Counted from the stretch's first letter, positions 9,160-18,150 are shown. The stretch is DNA of 64,000 nt from an uncultured Candidatus Melainabacteria bacterium (GCA_934777245.1 CAKVND010000003.1:1-64000), one strand, 5' to 3'. Numbers and translations: made by a program. Notes: generated by a model from the sequence alone, not told the origin.

Positions 9160-10041
9160 TTATTTAGCCTCTCTTTCAAAAGCCAAAAGCGCCGCACCAA
9201 TCATGCCCGAATAATTTCCGGCCGTTGCAAGACGTATTGAGGTTGGAGAAGTTACAATATCATTGTTAACAATTTCTTCCATTTTTTTTACATCAACAAA
9301 CTGTGCCATTGAACCTGAAAAAACGATACAATCCGGATCAAAAAGATTTACCAATCCGTTAACCCCAATTGTAATATCATTTATCCAGCGGTCAAAAACT
9401 TCTTGCATTTTTTTATCGCCATTTTTAATTCCATCTATTACATCGTAAGTTGTAACATTCGGATTATTCAACATTTCTTCTGCATCAACCTTTAAAGCCG
9501 TTCCTGACGCGTAAGCTTCAAAACAATCCCAACTACCGCAAGAGCATTTTCTACGCTTATCAGGATACATTTTAAAGTGCATTTCGCCGGCAGCACCTGA
9601 TTTTCCTTTTAAGAGTTTATTATTTATAATAATACCTCCACCAACACCGGTACCTAATGTCAACATTACAGAAACGCTTGTACCTTTAGAAGCGCCTATT
9701 TTATATTCAGCCCAAGCGGCTGAATTAGCATCATTCTCTAAAAATACTTTCTTTCTAGAGCTTAATTCTTGAAAATCAATAGAAGAATAACCGCTTACAA
9801 GATTTCCTGTAGAGCCATTCACCGCGGTGTTTTCATTGTTTACAGCTCCGGCTGTAGAAATTGCAATAATATCCACTTCATCTTCAAATTTTGTAATTTG
9901 AGTTTTCAATACATCCAAAATACCTTCAATAGTTTTTGGCGTATGGAATTTATCAATTTCAGAAATAATTTTTCCGCTTTCATCAATAATACTGCTATAA
10001 ATTTTAGTTCCGCCAATATCAAATGCTAAAGCTTTTTTCAT
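9160..10041 (-). CDS. nanK: ROK-family kinase, probable N-acetylmannosamine kinase
   Basis: ROK kinases phosphorylate hexoses or amino sugars with ATP. The ATP-phosphate loop DIGGTK is near the N-terminus, the substrate segment GTGVGGGII and the ROK zinc motif CSCGSWDCFE are in the middle, and the length (293 residues) is normal. Family membership alone would allow glucokinase. The gene directly upstream is nanE, which makes N-acetylmannosamine kinase the likely role in sialic-acid breakdown. I place the start at ATG 10039-10041, because AAGGA lies at the correct distance and the nanE stop is 1 base away. An upstream in-frame ATG at 10056 would give five extra residues (MKENS). Confidence 0.85.
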   Translation of the reverse strand: MKKALAFDIGGTKIYSSIIDESGKIISEIDKFHTPKTIEGILDVLKTQITKFEDEVDIIAISTAGAVNNENTAVNGSTGNLVSGYSSIDFQELSSRKKVFLENDANSAAWAEYKIGASKGTSVSVMLTLGTGVGGGIIINNKLLKGKSGAAGEMHFKMYPDKRRKCSCGSWDCFEAYASGTALKVDAEEMLNNPNVTTYDVIDGIKNGDKKMQEVFDRWINDITIGVNGLVNLFDPDCIVFSGSMAQFVDVKKMEEIVNNDIVTSPTSIRLATAGNYSGMIGAALLAFEREAK

Positions 10042-10042
10042 A

Positions 10043-10720
10043 CTATTTTCCTTCAATAAATCTTTTTGTTATGAGTTGCGGTCTGGTAATTGCAGAACCT
10101 ATAACAACACAATGCGCGCCAAGTTCAAACGCTTTTTTTACTTCTTCCGGAGTCCAAATTCGTCCTTCCAAAATTACAGGTTTGTTAACCGTCGCAACAA
10201 GCTTCTGCAATAATTCATAATCAGGTCCGATTGTAGGTTCTCCGGATTCCATTGTATAACCGGCAAGAGTTGTAGAAATTATATCAGCGCCTAATTTAGC
10301 GCAATTAATACCTTCTTCTGATGTCGAAATATCTGCCATAGCAAGCCTATTAGCATTATGAATTGTTGATATAATATCTTCCAAACTACAATTGTCATGC
10401 GGACGAGAAGTGCCATCAAATGCGATAACATCAACACCGGCTTCAATTAACGCGTTTACTTCTTTTAACCCCGGAGTAATATAAACAATTTCTTTCCAAT
10501 TTGCAGGAAGTCCGTCCGGTTTAGTCAAACCGATTACAGGAACGCCAAATTCTTTAGCATTTCTAACATCTCTAGCACCTGCAACTCTTAAGCCGCCTGC
10601 TCCACCGTTAACGCAAGACGCCATCATAGCTTTCATACATTCTTCTTTGTACAAAGGCTCATCAGGCATGGCTTGAGAAGAAACGATAACTTTACCCTTT
10701 AATTTTTCTAAAATACTCAT
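10043..10720 (-). CDS. nanE: N-acylglucosamine-6-phosphate 2-epimerase
   Basis: NanE converts N-acetylmannosamine-6-phosphate to N-acetylglucosamine-6-phosphate in sialic-acid and ManNAc catabolism. The 225-residue TIM-barrel protein shows family segments VSSQAMPDEPLY, GGAGGLRVAGARDVRNAK, VIGLTKP, IAFDGTSRPH, ADISTSEEG and a C-terminal phosphate-binding GAHCVVIGSAITRP. It is followed after 1 base by nanK, so the two are co-translated. Neither sialic-acid lyase, sialidase nor a dedicated transporter is within this window, so the pathway is incomplete here. Confidence 0.95.
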   Translation of the reverse strand: MSILEKLKGKVIVSSQAMPDEPLYKEECMKAMMASCVNGGAGGLRVAGARDVRNAKEFGVPVIGLTKPDGLPANWKEIVYITPGLKEVNALIEAGVDVIAFDGTSRPHDNCSLEDIISTIHNANRLAMADISTSEEGINCAKLGADIISTTLAGYTMESGEPTIGPDYELLQKLVATVNKPVILEGRIWTPEEVKKAFELGAHCVVIGSAITRPQLITKRFIEGK

Positions 10721-10793
10721 ACTAAAATTCTAGCATAAAGATAAATATTTTTTGTTGTTAAATTATACAAACATATCGTTCTAAACTTTATAA

Positions 10794-11690
10794 CTAACGA
10801 CATTCTCTTTTTCTTTTAATAATTAAAATAACGCCACACAAAATAGCCACAATACCAATCATTATTCTTACAGTCAATTGTTCGTGAAAAGTTACAACTC
10901 CAAAGAATAACGCAGTCAAAGGTTCTAATGAGCCTAAAATAGCTGTCGTTGTTGACCCGATTAGTTTTATTGCAACATTAATAGTTTCTATAGAAATAAT
11001 AGTTGGAAATAATGCCAATCCGAATGCATAAAGCCATAATAATGGTGAGGTTAGTGGTTGTAATTGTGTACAAAAATTCAAATTAGTGATATAAACAATT
11101 AAACCAAATAGCATTACATAGAATGTCATTTTTGCACTATTCATATGTCTTATTAGTTTAATATTCTTAACTCCGACAATATATAGCGAATATAAAAGTG
11201 CTGATAAAAGCACAATTAAAACACCATGCAGATTAAGTGTTGCACCTTCTTTTCCATGATACAAAAGAGTTATACCTACAGAAATCAAAGAAATTGAAGC
11301 AATAACTGTTTTGGTAATTTTTTCCTTAAAAAATATTGCCATGATTATTGCAACTAGAACAGGATATATGAATAAAATCGTACACGCAATTCCGGCTTCT
11401 ATGTATTTAAACGCATCAAAAAGTGTATAAGACGATAGTGAAAAAAATAATCCAAGAATCAGCAATACAAACCCTTCTTGATGTGAAATCTCAAAATTGA
11501 TTTTTTTGACGAATTTTAACCACAAACCATACAAAATAAGAGCGATTGCGTATCTATAAAATAAAACAGAGTTTACTCCTATTCCTGCCGCGTACAGAGG
11601 CAGTGCAAAAAGCGGATTTGTTCCGTAGCTAGCTGCTGCAAATGCTCCATAAGATAAACCTATTCTTCTTTTTTTCTCGCTTGAAATCAA
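10794..11690 (-). CDS. EamA/DMT-superfamily permease
   Basis: A 298-residue inner-membrane protein with ten hydrophobic segments in two EamA repeats of five, followed by a basic C-terminus (KRKRECR). DMT permeases export or import small metabolites such as amino acids or nucleotide precursors; the substrate cannot be predicted. Translation apparently starts at TTG (11688-11690), because GGAG sits 7 bases upstream and no in-frame ATG is near. It lies 16 bases after the family 2 glycosyltransferase gene on the same strand, so the two probably share a transcript. Confidence 0.88.
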   Translation of the reverse strand: MISSEKKRRIGLSYGAFAAASYGTNPLFALPLYAAGIGVNSVLFYRYAIALILYGLWLKFVKKINFEISHQEGFVLLILGLFFSLSSYTLFDAFKYIEAGIACTILFIYPVLVAIIMAIFFKEKITKTVIASISLISVGITLLYHGKEGATLNLHGVLIVLLSALLYSLYIVGVKNIKLIRHMNSAKMTFYVMLFGLIVYITNLNFCTQLQPLTSPLLWLYAFGLALFPTIISIETINVAIKLIGSTTTAILGSLEPLTALFFGVVTFHEQLTVRIMIGIVAILCGVILIIKRKRECR

Positions 11691-11706
11691 AATTCATCTC
11701 CAATAA

Positions 11707-12387
11707 TTATTTAAATCTATACTTTAAAAGAGTAAAAATAGCTTGCACACCGTCCTTCCAAGTAATTTTTTTACCTTCGCTTTCTTGACGTGCATTATAA
11801 GATATCGGAATTTCTCTAAAACGTGCATTCTTTTTTAAAATCTTTGCTGTTATTTCAGGCTCAAAATCAAAACGATTTGATTCTATTGTTATACCTTTTA
11901 TAAAATCGGCGCGAAAAGCCTTGTAACAGGTTTCCATATCAGTTAAAAATGTGCCGTAAAGAATCCTTGTCATAAAAGAAAGTGTTACATTTGCCAGATA
12001 ACTTAATAACAAAAATTTACCTTGATTTCTTGTGTCTGCTAAGCGTGAACCGTAAACAACGTCGGCCTCGTTATTTTTTATTAATTCTACCAGCGGTTTA
12101 TAATCTGCAGGATTATATTCTAAATCCGCATCCTGAATTATTATAATATCACCTGTTGCCGCATCAAATCCGGTTCTTAAAGCTGCGCCTTTTCCCATAT
12201 TTTTTTCATGATAAAGAATTTTATAATTTAAATCATTGTATAATTCTTTTGTCCCGTCAGTAGAGAAATCATCAATTAGGATAATTTCTTTTTCCAAACC
12301 AAAATCCACTGCTTCTACTTGTTTTAAAATGTCCAGAAGCGTATTTCTTTCATTGTATACAGGTATTAAAATTGAAATTTTGTTCAT
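11707..12387 (-). CDS. family 2 glycosyltransferase (dolichyl/polyprenyl-phosphate mannosyltransferase-like)
   Basis: A GT-A fold enzyme of 226 residues. The nucleotide-sugar site begins at SILIPVYNE. The donor and metal region shows DDFSTDG and IQDADLEYNP, which contains the D-x-D type motif, and an acceptor-side segment reads DMETCYKAFR. The pattern is that of DPM1-like transferases, which load mannose or glucose on a polyprenyl phosphate at the membrane. There is no C-terminal transmembrane anchor. The sugar is unknown. ATG is preceded by GAGAGG. Confidence 0.88.
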   Translation of the reverse strand: MNKISILIPVYNERNTLLDILKQVEAVDFGLEKEIILIDDFSTDGTKELYNDLNYKILYHEKNMGKGAALRTGFDAATGDIIIIQDADLEYNPADYKPLVELIKNNEADVVYGSRLADTRNQGKFLLLSYLANVTLSFMTRILYGTFLTDMETCYKAFRADFIKGITIESNRFDFEPEITAKILKKNARFREIPISYNARQESEGKKITWKDGVQAIFTLLKYRFK

Positions 12388-12414
12388 ATAAACCTCTCAT
12401 TTTATAATATATTA

Positions 12415-12485
12415 CCCCTCACCCGAATTTTTAAGTTTCGCAAAGCTCAACTTGAAAATCTACCCTCTCCCCAAGGGGTGAGGGG
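12415..12485. repeat. palindromic intergenic repeat, family B copy 1
   Basis: The perfect 10-bp outer arms cccctcaccc (12415-12424) and gggtgagggg (12476-12485) enclose inner near-complementary arms (ttttaagtt / aacttgaaaa) and a tight CTCTCCCC-AA-GGGG hairpin. The copy at 30325-30408 is very similar in reverse orientation. A fragment of repeat family C (ttactcgcaatgactt) follows at about 12498-12513. Confidence 0.7.
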
Positions 12486-12544
12486 AAGTTGCGTTCGTTA
12501 CTCGCAATGACTTGGCGCAATATAGCTTAGATTAATCATCCCTC

Positions 12545-12574
12545 TTGTCATATAACGCCATTTTATAGTATTAT
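12545..12574 (+). promoter_or_regulatory. candidate promoter of the HD-GYP/response-regulator operon
   Basis: TTGTCA (12545-12550) and TATTAT (12569-12574) are 18 bases apart, about 23 bases before the ATG at 12598. It is the only plausible promoter for the chain of overlapping genes that follows. Confidence 0.4.
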
Positions 12575-12597
12575 AGAATAAACAAGAGAGGGTTGGA

Positions 12598-14265
12598 ATG
12601 ACTTTAGAAAATTTCATTTATGAGTCAGTGTCTGAAATACTTAACAATAAGTATGATGAAGCTAAAGAGCGAATCGAAAAACATAAAGATATTTATCATG
12701 ACGATACTGCAATTTGTTTTACGCTTTTAGCTTTAGGTGCTTTTTTAAAAAAAGATTTCGATTGTTTTTATCAATTTATGAATGATACCGCCTTTCTTGT
12801 TGAGCAATCAAGTGACCCTATTACAAAAATTTTGCATGAAATGATTTTAGGTTATGTTAATTTTTCAGAAAAAAGCACAGCTTTATATGCGATAAATTAT
12901 AACAAAGCACGCAAACTTTCTATAAAGAATCAAAAAACAGATTTCTTTGAAAAATTAAACTCTCTTTTAAAATGCCCTGCTGTAAGCCATTACACAAACC
13001 ACAACCAAACAAAAGACCCTCTAATTGCTCTTGTAAATATTGGTCAAGCAGTTGCTGCAGAAAAAAATATTGATTTATTAATCAAAACAATTGCAGAAGA
13101 AACTAAAACAGCTATGAATGCTGACAGATGCACAATTTTTCTTTATGATAAAGAAAATAACGAGCTTTATTCAAAAGTTGCAACAGGACTTGATACAAAA
13201 GAATTAAGAATCCCTGCTGATAAGGGTATTGCGGGGCATGTAGTTAAAACAGGCGAAACAATTAATATTAAAGACGCTTATAACGACAAGCGTTTTAACC
13301 CTGATATCGACAAAAAAACAGGTTATAGAACAAAAACAATCCTTTGTATTCCTATTAAAAACTTTAACCAAGAAATCATTGGTGTATTTCAAGTTATTAA
13401 TAAGTTTGATGAATATTTCACGCCGGACGATGAGGATTTGCTGGTAGCTATCGCTTCAAGTGCAGGTATTTCATTAGAAAATGCTCAACTTTTTGAAAAA
13501 CAAAGAAAACTACTTGAAGAACAAAAAGTTGTATTGGATAGCTTTATTGAAACTCTTGCAACTTCTATAGATGCGCGTGATAAAATTACATCAGGTCATT
13601 CTTCTCGTGTAAAAATGTTTTCTTCTCTTATAGCACAAGAATTCGGGATGGAAAAAAATGATTTGTACATTTTAGAGAAAGCTGCAGCGTTACATGATAT
13701 CGGGAAAATCGGCATAAGAGATTCTGTTTTGCAAAAAGAAGGAAAATTAACACCGGAAGAATACAAGCATATTCAAGAACACGTTGAAATTACGCATCAT
13801 ATTTTAGAAAAAATTCACATGTCAAAAGACTTTCAACAAATTACTGAAATCGCTTGTTCTCACCATGAAAAATTTGATGGAACAGGCTATTACAGACATT
13901 TAAAAGGTGAAGAAATCCCGTTTGGCGGAAGGATTTTGGCCGTATCAGACGTGTTCGATGCGATAACCTCTAAAAGACATTATCGTGATAAAATGCCGAT
14001 AGAAAAAGTTATTGATATTATTAAAAACGGTGCAGGCTCACATTTTGACCCGCTTGTTGTTGAAAAATTTTTAGCTATAAAATTGAGTAAAATTGTAAAG
14101 GTATTTTGTACTGAAAATCATTTGACGATATCAGATGAAGATATGGAAACGTTAGATAAGTACAACCTACTTGATTTATATTACTCAATAGTAAATAATT
14201 GTAGTAACAAGTTGTTAGAAGTGTTTAATAAATACTATGTAGGTGTAGATACAGAGCATGAATAA
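12598..14265 (+). CDS. GAF domain / HD-GYP cyclic-di-GMP phosphodiesterase-like protein
   Basis: A 555-residue signalling protein. Residues 1-135 are a helical region I do not recognise. A GAF sensor domain spans about 145-298 (MNADRCTIFLYD, GIAGHVVKTGE, ILCIPIKN), followed by a short coiled linker. An HD-GYP domain covers about 315-490, with HDIGKIGIRD (HD at 366-367), HVEITHHIL, SHHEKFDGTG and FGGRILAVSDVFDAIT. HD-GYP enzymes hydrolyse cyclic di-GMP. The name-giving GYP is GYY here (430-432), so activity should not be assumed, although the metal-ligand histidines and aspartates are present. The stop overlaps the next start by 8 bases, indicating coupled translation with the exported TPR protein. 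Confidence 0.9.
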   Translation: MTLENFIYESVSEILNNKYDEAKERIEKHKDIYHDDTAICFTLLALGAFLKKDFDCFYQFMNDTAFLVEQSSDPITKILHEMILGYVNFSEKSTALYAINYNKARKLSIKNQKTDFFEKLNSLLKCPAVSHYTNHNQTKDPLIALVNIGQAVAAEKNIDLLIKTIAEETKTAMNADRCTIFLYDKENNELYSKVATGLDTKELRIPADKGIAGHVVKTGETINIKDAYNDKRFNPDIDKKTGYRTKTILCIPIKNFNQEIIGVFQVINKFDEYFTPDDEDLLVAIASSAGISLENAQLFEKQRKLLEEQKVVLDSFIETLATSIDARDKITSGHSSRVKMFSSLIAQEFGMEKNDLYILEKAAALHDIGKIGIRDSVLQKEGKLTPEEYKHIQEHVEITHHILEKIHMSKDFQQITEIACSHHEKFDGTGYYRHLKGEEIPFGGRILAVSDVFDAITSKRHYRDKMPIEKVIDIIKNGAGSHFDPLVVEKFLAIKLSKIVKVFCTENHLTISDEDMETLDKYNLLDLYYSIVNNCSNKLLEVFNKYYVGVDTEHE

Positions 14266-15775
14266 GATATTAAAAGAGTTTTTAGTTACAGCATTAATAT
14301 TGTCAACGCCGATTTTTGCGCAGGCGGAAACGGTTAAACCTTTGAAAATTAAGGCAGAAACAACAGTTGCCAATATGGATATGGTGATTAAAGATAATTT
14401 TGTAAAAGCTAAATTTGCGTCAGCAGAAAATCGTTTTGCTCAAAGCAATGTCAAAGCGTCTTATGATGATTTTAATGATTTAATTCAAAGAGCTTCACAT
14501 GACGACTATGTGTTCCTTGTATATGGAATAAAAATGGCAGAATACGGCTTTTTTGACCTTTCAGACGCGTTAATTGCGAAACTTGATGACAACGGCTTCA
14601 CTTCATCTTACGTAAGTGATATTAAAAAATATTATTATCCTTCTGCAATGGTTAATCCTAAAGATGTTGTATATTTGGCAGACGCTTATTCGAATATCAT
14701 GTATAACAATATGGCGATAGAAACGACGTCAGAATTGTTGAATTCAAACCAAGCGTCAGAAAGCGATTACAAAAATTATTTAATCGCACTCGGTTATTAT
14801 AAATCTAATAATTTACCGCTTGCTTTAAAATACATCAACAATGCACTTGTTGAAAACGATGTAAACATAAATTATTTAGCGTTGAAAGCTAAAATTTTAG
14901 CAGATTCTAATAAATCAGCACAAGCATTAAAAGTTTTGGCAAAAATTAAAAAAGCAGATTTTAAAACAGTAGATTTCCAAAGAAAAGTTAAAGCTATTGA
15001 AGAATATGTACTTTATAGAACCGCAAAAGCAGAGGCTTTGAAGGATTATCATTTAGCATATTATTATCATTTACAGGAAAAAAGTTTATTAGCGACGAAA
15101 GTTTTACAATCAACTGTTTTACACGCTAAACAATACAGTCCTTTAGTATTTTCATTATTAGGCCGAATTTATTATGAAAATGAAGAACCGTTAAAAGCAC
15201 AAGAATTTGCGTCACGCGCGTTTAGAGAAGACAAAAATAACTATTTGGCATCTCTAACGTTAGCGGATGTAAGCTATGACAACAGAAAATATGAAGACTC
15301 TTTAAAATATTACAAGCATGCTAAGAAGCTTACCAAAGATATTGAACCTTCTGTTGGTATGGCAAAAACATATTTAGCAATGGAAAAAGATAAAAAATCT
15401 AAAAAGATTTATGAAAAATTGCTCAAGAAAAACCAATATGATGAAGATTTGTTAGTAAATTCTTTACAAGTTTTCCCTCAAAAATCTGACTATTTTATGC
15501 CTAGAGTTGCATCAATTGACATTTCAAACAATGATATTTGGCTTGGTTTAGCTAATATGGCGATAAGAGATAAGAACTTTAATATGGCTGCAACGTATCT
15601 AAACAATTCTTATTATATTGACGCAAACAATTTTAAATATTATTATTATCTTAGTCTTGTTCTAAGGGCAAAAGGGGATAATGAACTTGCTCAACAATCT
15701 TTAATAAGATGCTCAAGACTAAACTCAGATTACGCAGCAGACATAAATCCGGGACATAGTATTTATGAAGAGTAA
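14258..15775 (+). CDS. exported tetratricopeptide-repeat protein
   Basis: The first 23 residues form a signal peptide with a hydrophobic core (LVTALILSTPIF) and an AQA cleavage site. The remaining ~480 residues are helical with many TPR-like pairs, for example YSPLVFSLLGRIYYENEEPL and YLASLTLADVSYDNRKYED, so the mature protein is probably a periplasmic or surface-bound scaffold. It overlaps the upstream HD-GYP gene by 8 bases and the downstream response-regulator gene by 11, which ties it to this signalling unit. The binding partner is unknown. Confidence 0.85.
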   Translation: MNKILKEFLVTALILSTPIFAQAETVKPLKIKAETTVANMDMVIKDNFVKAKFASAENRFAQSNVKASYDDFNDLIQRASHDDYVFLVYGIKMAEYGFFDLSDALIAKLDDNGFTSSYVSDIKKYYYPSAMVNPKDVVYLADAYSNIMYNNMAIETTSELLNSNQASESDYKNYLIALGYYKSNNLPLALKYINNALVENDVNINYLALKAKILADSNKSAQALKVLAKIKKADFKTVDFQRKVKAIEEYVLYRTAKAEALKDYHLAYYYHLQEKSLLATKVLQSTVLHAKQYSPLVFSLLGRIYYENEEPLKAQEFASRAFREDKNNYLASLTLADVSYDNRKYEDSLKYYKHAKKLTKDIEPSVGMAKTYLAMEKDKKSKKIYEKLLKKNQYDEDLLVNSLQVFPQKSDYFMPRVASIDISNNDIWLGLANMAIRDKNFNMAATYLNNSYYIDANNFKYYYYLSLVLRAKGDNELAQQSLIRCSRLNSDYAADINPGHSIYEE

Positions 15776-16412
15776 TATTTTAATCATAGAAGATCATGAA
15801 TTAACCAGATTCGGTTTAAAGACCGCTTTTGAGAGCTGCGATTTTGTTGATAAAATTTTTGAAGCAGAATCAGCGGAAACCGGTTTAGAAATTGCTTCAA
15901 ATAATGAAATAAATCTTATTATTATGGATTTAGGTTTGCCCGGCATGGATGGAATTGAAGCTACTAAGCAAGTTAAAGCTTTGAATAAAGATATTAAGAT
16001 TGTTGTTTTAACCTCTCATAATGATGAACAAGAGGTTTTAAATAGTTTAAAAGCAGGCGCAAATGCTTATTGTTCAAAAGAAATCAATCCAAAACGCTTG
16101 ATTCAAGTTGTACAATCAGTATTGGACGGTGCGGCTTGGTTTGATCCTTCAATTTCTCATATAGTTTTGGAAGCAGCGACAAAAGTTCAAGAAACGAGTG
16201 CTCCAAAACCGGAAAGAAATTATGGTTTAACCAGTCGCGAAACTCAGATTTTGAAACTTATAACAGAAGGCTATAGCAATATCGAGATTGCAAAAGAGTT
16301 ATTTGTAAGTATTAATACTACAAAAGCGCATGTTGCAAGTATTTTGCAAAAATTGGAAGTTGACGACAGATTGCAAGCTGCACTTAAAGCATTAAAGGAG
16401 AAATTAGTATAA
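15765..16412 (+). CDS. NarL/FixJ-family response regulator
   Basis: This 215-residue DNA-binding regulator has a receiver domain at residues 1-125 (E9, D10; phospho-acceptor D55 in LIIMDLGLPGMDG) and a LuxR helix-turn-helix at about 148-210 (LTSRETQILKLITEGYSNIE, TKAHVASILQK). It is a close paralogue of the regulator at 6651-7352, so the two may read overlapping sites. It overlaps the TPR gene by 11 bases and its stop shares one base with the next ATG (TAATG). No kinase gene lies in the window. Confidence 0.93.
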   Translation: MKSNILIIEDHELTRFGLKTAFESCDFVDKIFEAESAETGLEIASNNEINLIIMDLGLPGMDGIEATKQVKALNKDIKIVVLTSHNDEQEVLNSLKAGANAYCSKEINPKRLIQVVQSVLDGAAWFDPSISHIVLEAATKVQETSAPKPERNYGLTSRETQILKLITEGYSNIEIAKELFVSINTTKAHVASILQKLEVDDRLQAALKALKEKLV

Positions 16413-17032
16413 TGAATGGTGTTGCATCAATTTTAGTAGTTGACGATAATCCAAAATTTTTGGCGGACGCTTTGCCAATGTACGGTTATGAAGTTACTGT
16501 AGCAAATGACGGCTTGGAAGCTTTAAAAATTCTTATGAACAAAACTTTTGACCTGATTCTTTTGGACGTTATGATGCCAAATATGGATGGCTGGGACACA
16601 TTGAAAGCTATTCGTAACAATAAAAAAACGCAATATATTCCTGTAATTATGATTACGGCGGTGAGCGAAGATCAAAAGGTTGTTTCAGGATTAAAAATCG
16701 GTGCGGATGATTATATCGTAAAACCGTTTATTTTACCGAACTTGCTTGCTAGAGTCGAAGCTGTTTTAAGACGTTCTAAGTGGCAACAGGAAGCTCAACC
16801 TAAACAAGAAAAAACTTTAAATAAAGATGTAAGCATTGATGCTTTAACTCCGAAAGAAAAAGAAGTTTTGGCGCTGGTTGCACAAGGTGCAAGTAACCAA
16901 GAAATCGCGGATAAGCTTTTTGTTAGAGATGTTACGGTAAAAACACACTTAAATAGTATATTTAAGAAATTAAAAGTTACAAACAGAACGCAAGCGGTTT
17001 TGCTTGCAATGCAAATGAATTTAATTAGCTAG
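16412..17032 (+). CDS. response regulator with LuxR-type output domain
   Basis: A 206-residue regulator with a receiver domain (about 6-122; D11 and D12, phospho-acceptor D52 in LILLDVMMPNMDG, conserved K in YIVKPF) and a LuxR helix-turn-helix (about 143-203; LTPKEKEVLALVAQGASNQE). The receiver is of the OmpR/PleD-like subtype rather than the NarL subtype of its neighbour. Its first helix looks about four residues shorter than usual (DDNPKFLADALPMYGYEV). Translation is coupled to the previous gene through TAATG. Two different regulators made from one mRNA suggests they act in one circuit. Confidence 0.9.
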   Translation: MNGVASILVVDDNPKFLADALPMYGYEVTVANDGLEALKILMNKTFDLILLDVMMPNMDGWDTLKAIRNNKKTQYIPVIMITAVSEDQKVVSGLKIGADDYIVKPFILPNLLARVEAVLRRSKWQQEAQPKQEKTLNKDVSIDALTPKEKEVLALVAQGASNQEIADKLFVRDVTVKTHLNSIFKKLKVTNRTQAVLLAMQMNLIS

Positions 17033-17055
17033 AAATATTTGAAAGGGCATAAAAA

Positions 17056-17583
17056 ATGTTATCAAAAGAAGAATTGATTAACTTAGTTTCAACGAATGTT
17101 GATGCGTTTAACACAGAAATCAAAAACGCGAAAGGTGGAATTGATTTAAGCGAAACAGATTTTTCCAATATAGAACTTGAAGGTGCAGAATTTTTTAATG
17201 TTGATTTAACATCATCTTCTTTTGCAGATTCTCATTTAACAGAAGTTAAATTTGATGCTTGTGATTTAACGTCTGTTGATTTTACAAGAGCAAATGTTGT
17301 TGAATGCTCTTTTTCTGAATCAGTTTTAAACGGTACTGATTTTAGTTATGCAAAAGTTGATTATTGCAATTTTTCTGATGCAGATTTAGCCGGTGCAATT
17401 TTCCAAGGTGCTGATTTAACGAATTCAGATTTATCTATGGCAGAAAATTTAAGTGCTTGCAGATTTGATGAAGAAACAGTTTGGCCTGATAACGAATATT
17501 TACCAGAAGATTTTGATTCTAAATATTCTTCAGATTTATCCTCATTGCAAGACGAAGACGATTACCAACAATCAGATTATTAA
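17056..17583 (+). CDS. pentapeptide-repeat protein
   Basis: This 175-residue protein has roughly 20 consecutive A(D/N)LXX-type pentapeptides between about residues 30 and 145 (LEGAEFFNVDL, ADLAGAIFQGADLTNSDL), which fold as a right-handed quadrilateral beta-helix. A TVWP motif closes the helix, and a flexible acidic tail with DEDDYQQSDY follows. Pentapeptide proteins are especially numerous in Cyanobacteria; most have unknown roles and some mimic DNA to protect gyrase. It sits 23 bases after the response regulator and 5 bases before rlmH, so it is part of the same operon. Confidence 0.88.
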   Translation: MLSKEELINLVSTNVDAFNTEIKNAKGGIDLSETDFSNIELEGAEFFNVDLTSSSFADSHLTEVKFDACDLTSVDFTRANVVECSFSESVLNGTDFSYAKVDYCNFSDADLAGAIFQGADLTNSDLSMAENLSACRFDEETVWPDNEYLPEDFDSKYSSDLSSLQDEDDYQQSDY

Positions 17584-17588
17584 TCAAA

Positions 17589-18059
17589 ATGAAAATCAAG
17601 ATTATTGCATTAGGTAAAATTAAAGAAAAATTTTTGAAAGACGGAATAAATGAGTTTTTAAAACGCCTAACTCCTTATGCGTCGGTTGAAATCATTGAGC
17701 TTTCACCTGTCGAAATAAGAGATGAAAATCTTACCCAAAAAGCTCTAGAGCAAGAGGGAGAGAAGATTTTAGCAAATATCAAAAATGATTCTTATGTAAT
17801 TACTATGGAAATTCTTGGAAAACAACTTTCATCAGAGGATTTTGCTGAGAAAATTAATGAAATTTCGATGAGCGGAATAAGCGAATTAGTTTTTGTAATC
17901 GGTTCTTCCTGCGGAATTGCCCCAATTGTATCTAATAGAGCAAATTTTAAACTAAGCTTCTCTAAAATGACATTTTTGCACCAATTTGCAAGACTTTTGC
18001 TAGTTGAGCAAATTTATCGTGCGTTTAAGATTTTAAAGAATGAGACTTATCATAAATAA
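17589..18059 (+). CDS. rlmH: 23S rRNA (pseudouridine-1915-N3) methyltransferase
   Basis: RlmH is a SPOUT-class enzyme that N3-methylates pseudouridine 1915 in helix 69 of 23S rRNA, acting as a homodimer on the assembled ribosome. The length (156 residues) is typical. The N-terminal strand MKIKIIALGKIKEKF and the C-terminal knot with FVIGSSCGI, LSFSKMTFLHQFARLLLVEQIYRAF and ETYHK are diagnostic. The usual GGADG cofactor loop reads GSSCG here, a mild variation. It is the last gene of the signalling operon. Confidence 0.95.
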   Translation: MKIKIIALGKIKEKFLKDGINEFLKRLTPYASVEIIELSPVEIRDENLTQKALEQEGEKILANIKNDSYVITMEILGKQLSSEDFAEKINEISMSGISELVFVIGSSCGIAPIVSNRANFKLSFSKMTFLHQFARLLLVEQIYRAFKILKNETYHK

Positions 18060-18121
18060 TTTTAAAAATTAAAAATCTAATAATGATATTTTCTTAACAA
18101 ATTATTACAATTCATTAGTAT

Positions 18122-18150
18122 TTGTCAGTATTTTTATATTATTATATAAT
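18122..18150 (+). promoter_or_regulatory. sigma-70-type promoter of the giant coiled-coil gene
   Basis: TTGTCA (18122-18127) and consensus TATAAT (18145-18150) are exactly 17 bases apart, 35 bases upstream of ATG 18186. This is the best promoter match I see in the window and shows the giant gene can be transcribed independently of rlmH. Confidence 0.65.

Noticed and set aside
12415..12513. CRISPR-like repeats
   Set aside because: The repeated elements are palindromic, variable and dispersed singly over the window, with no regular spacers and no cas genes.
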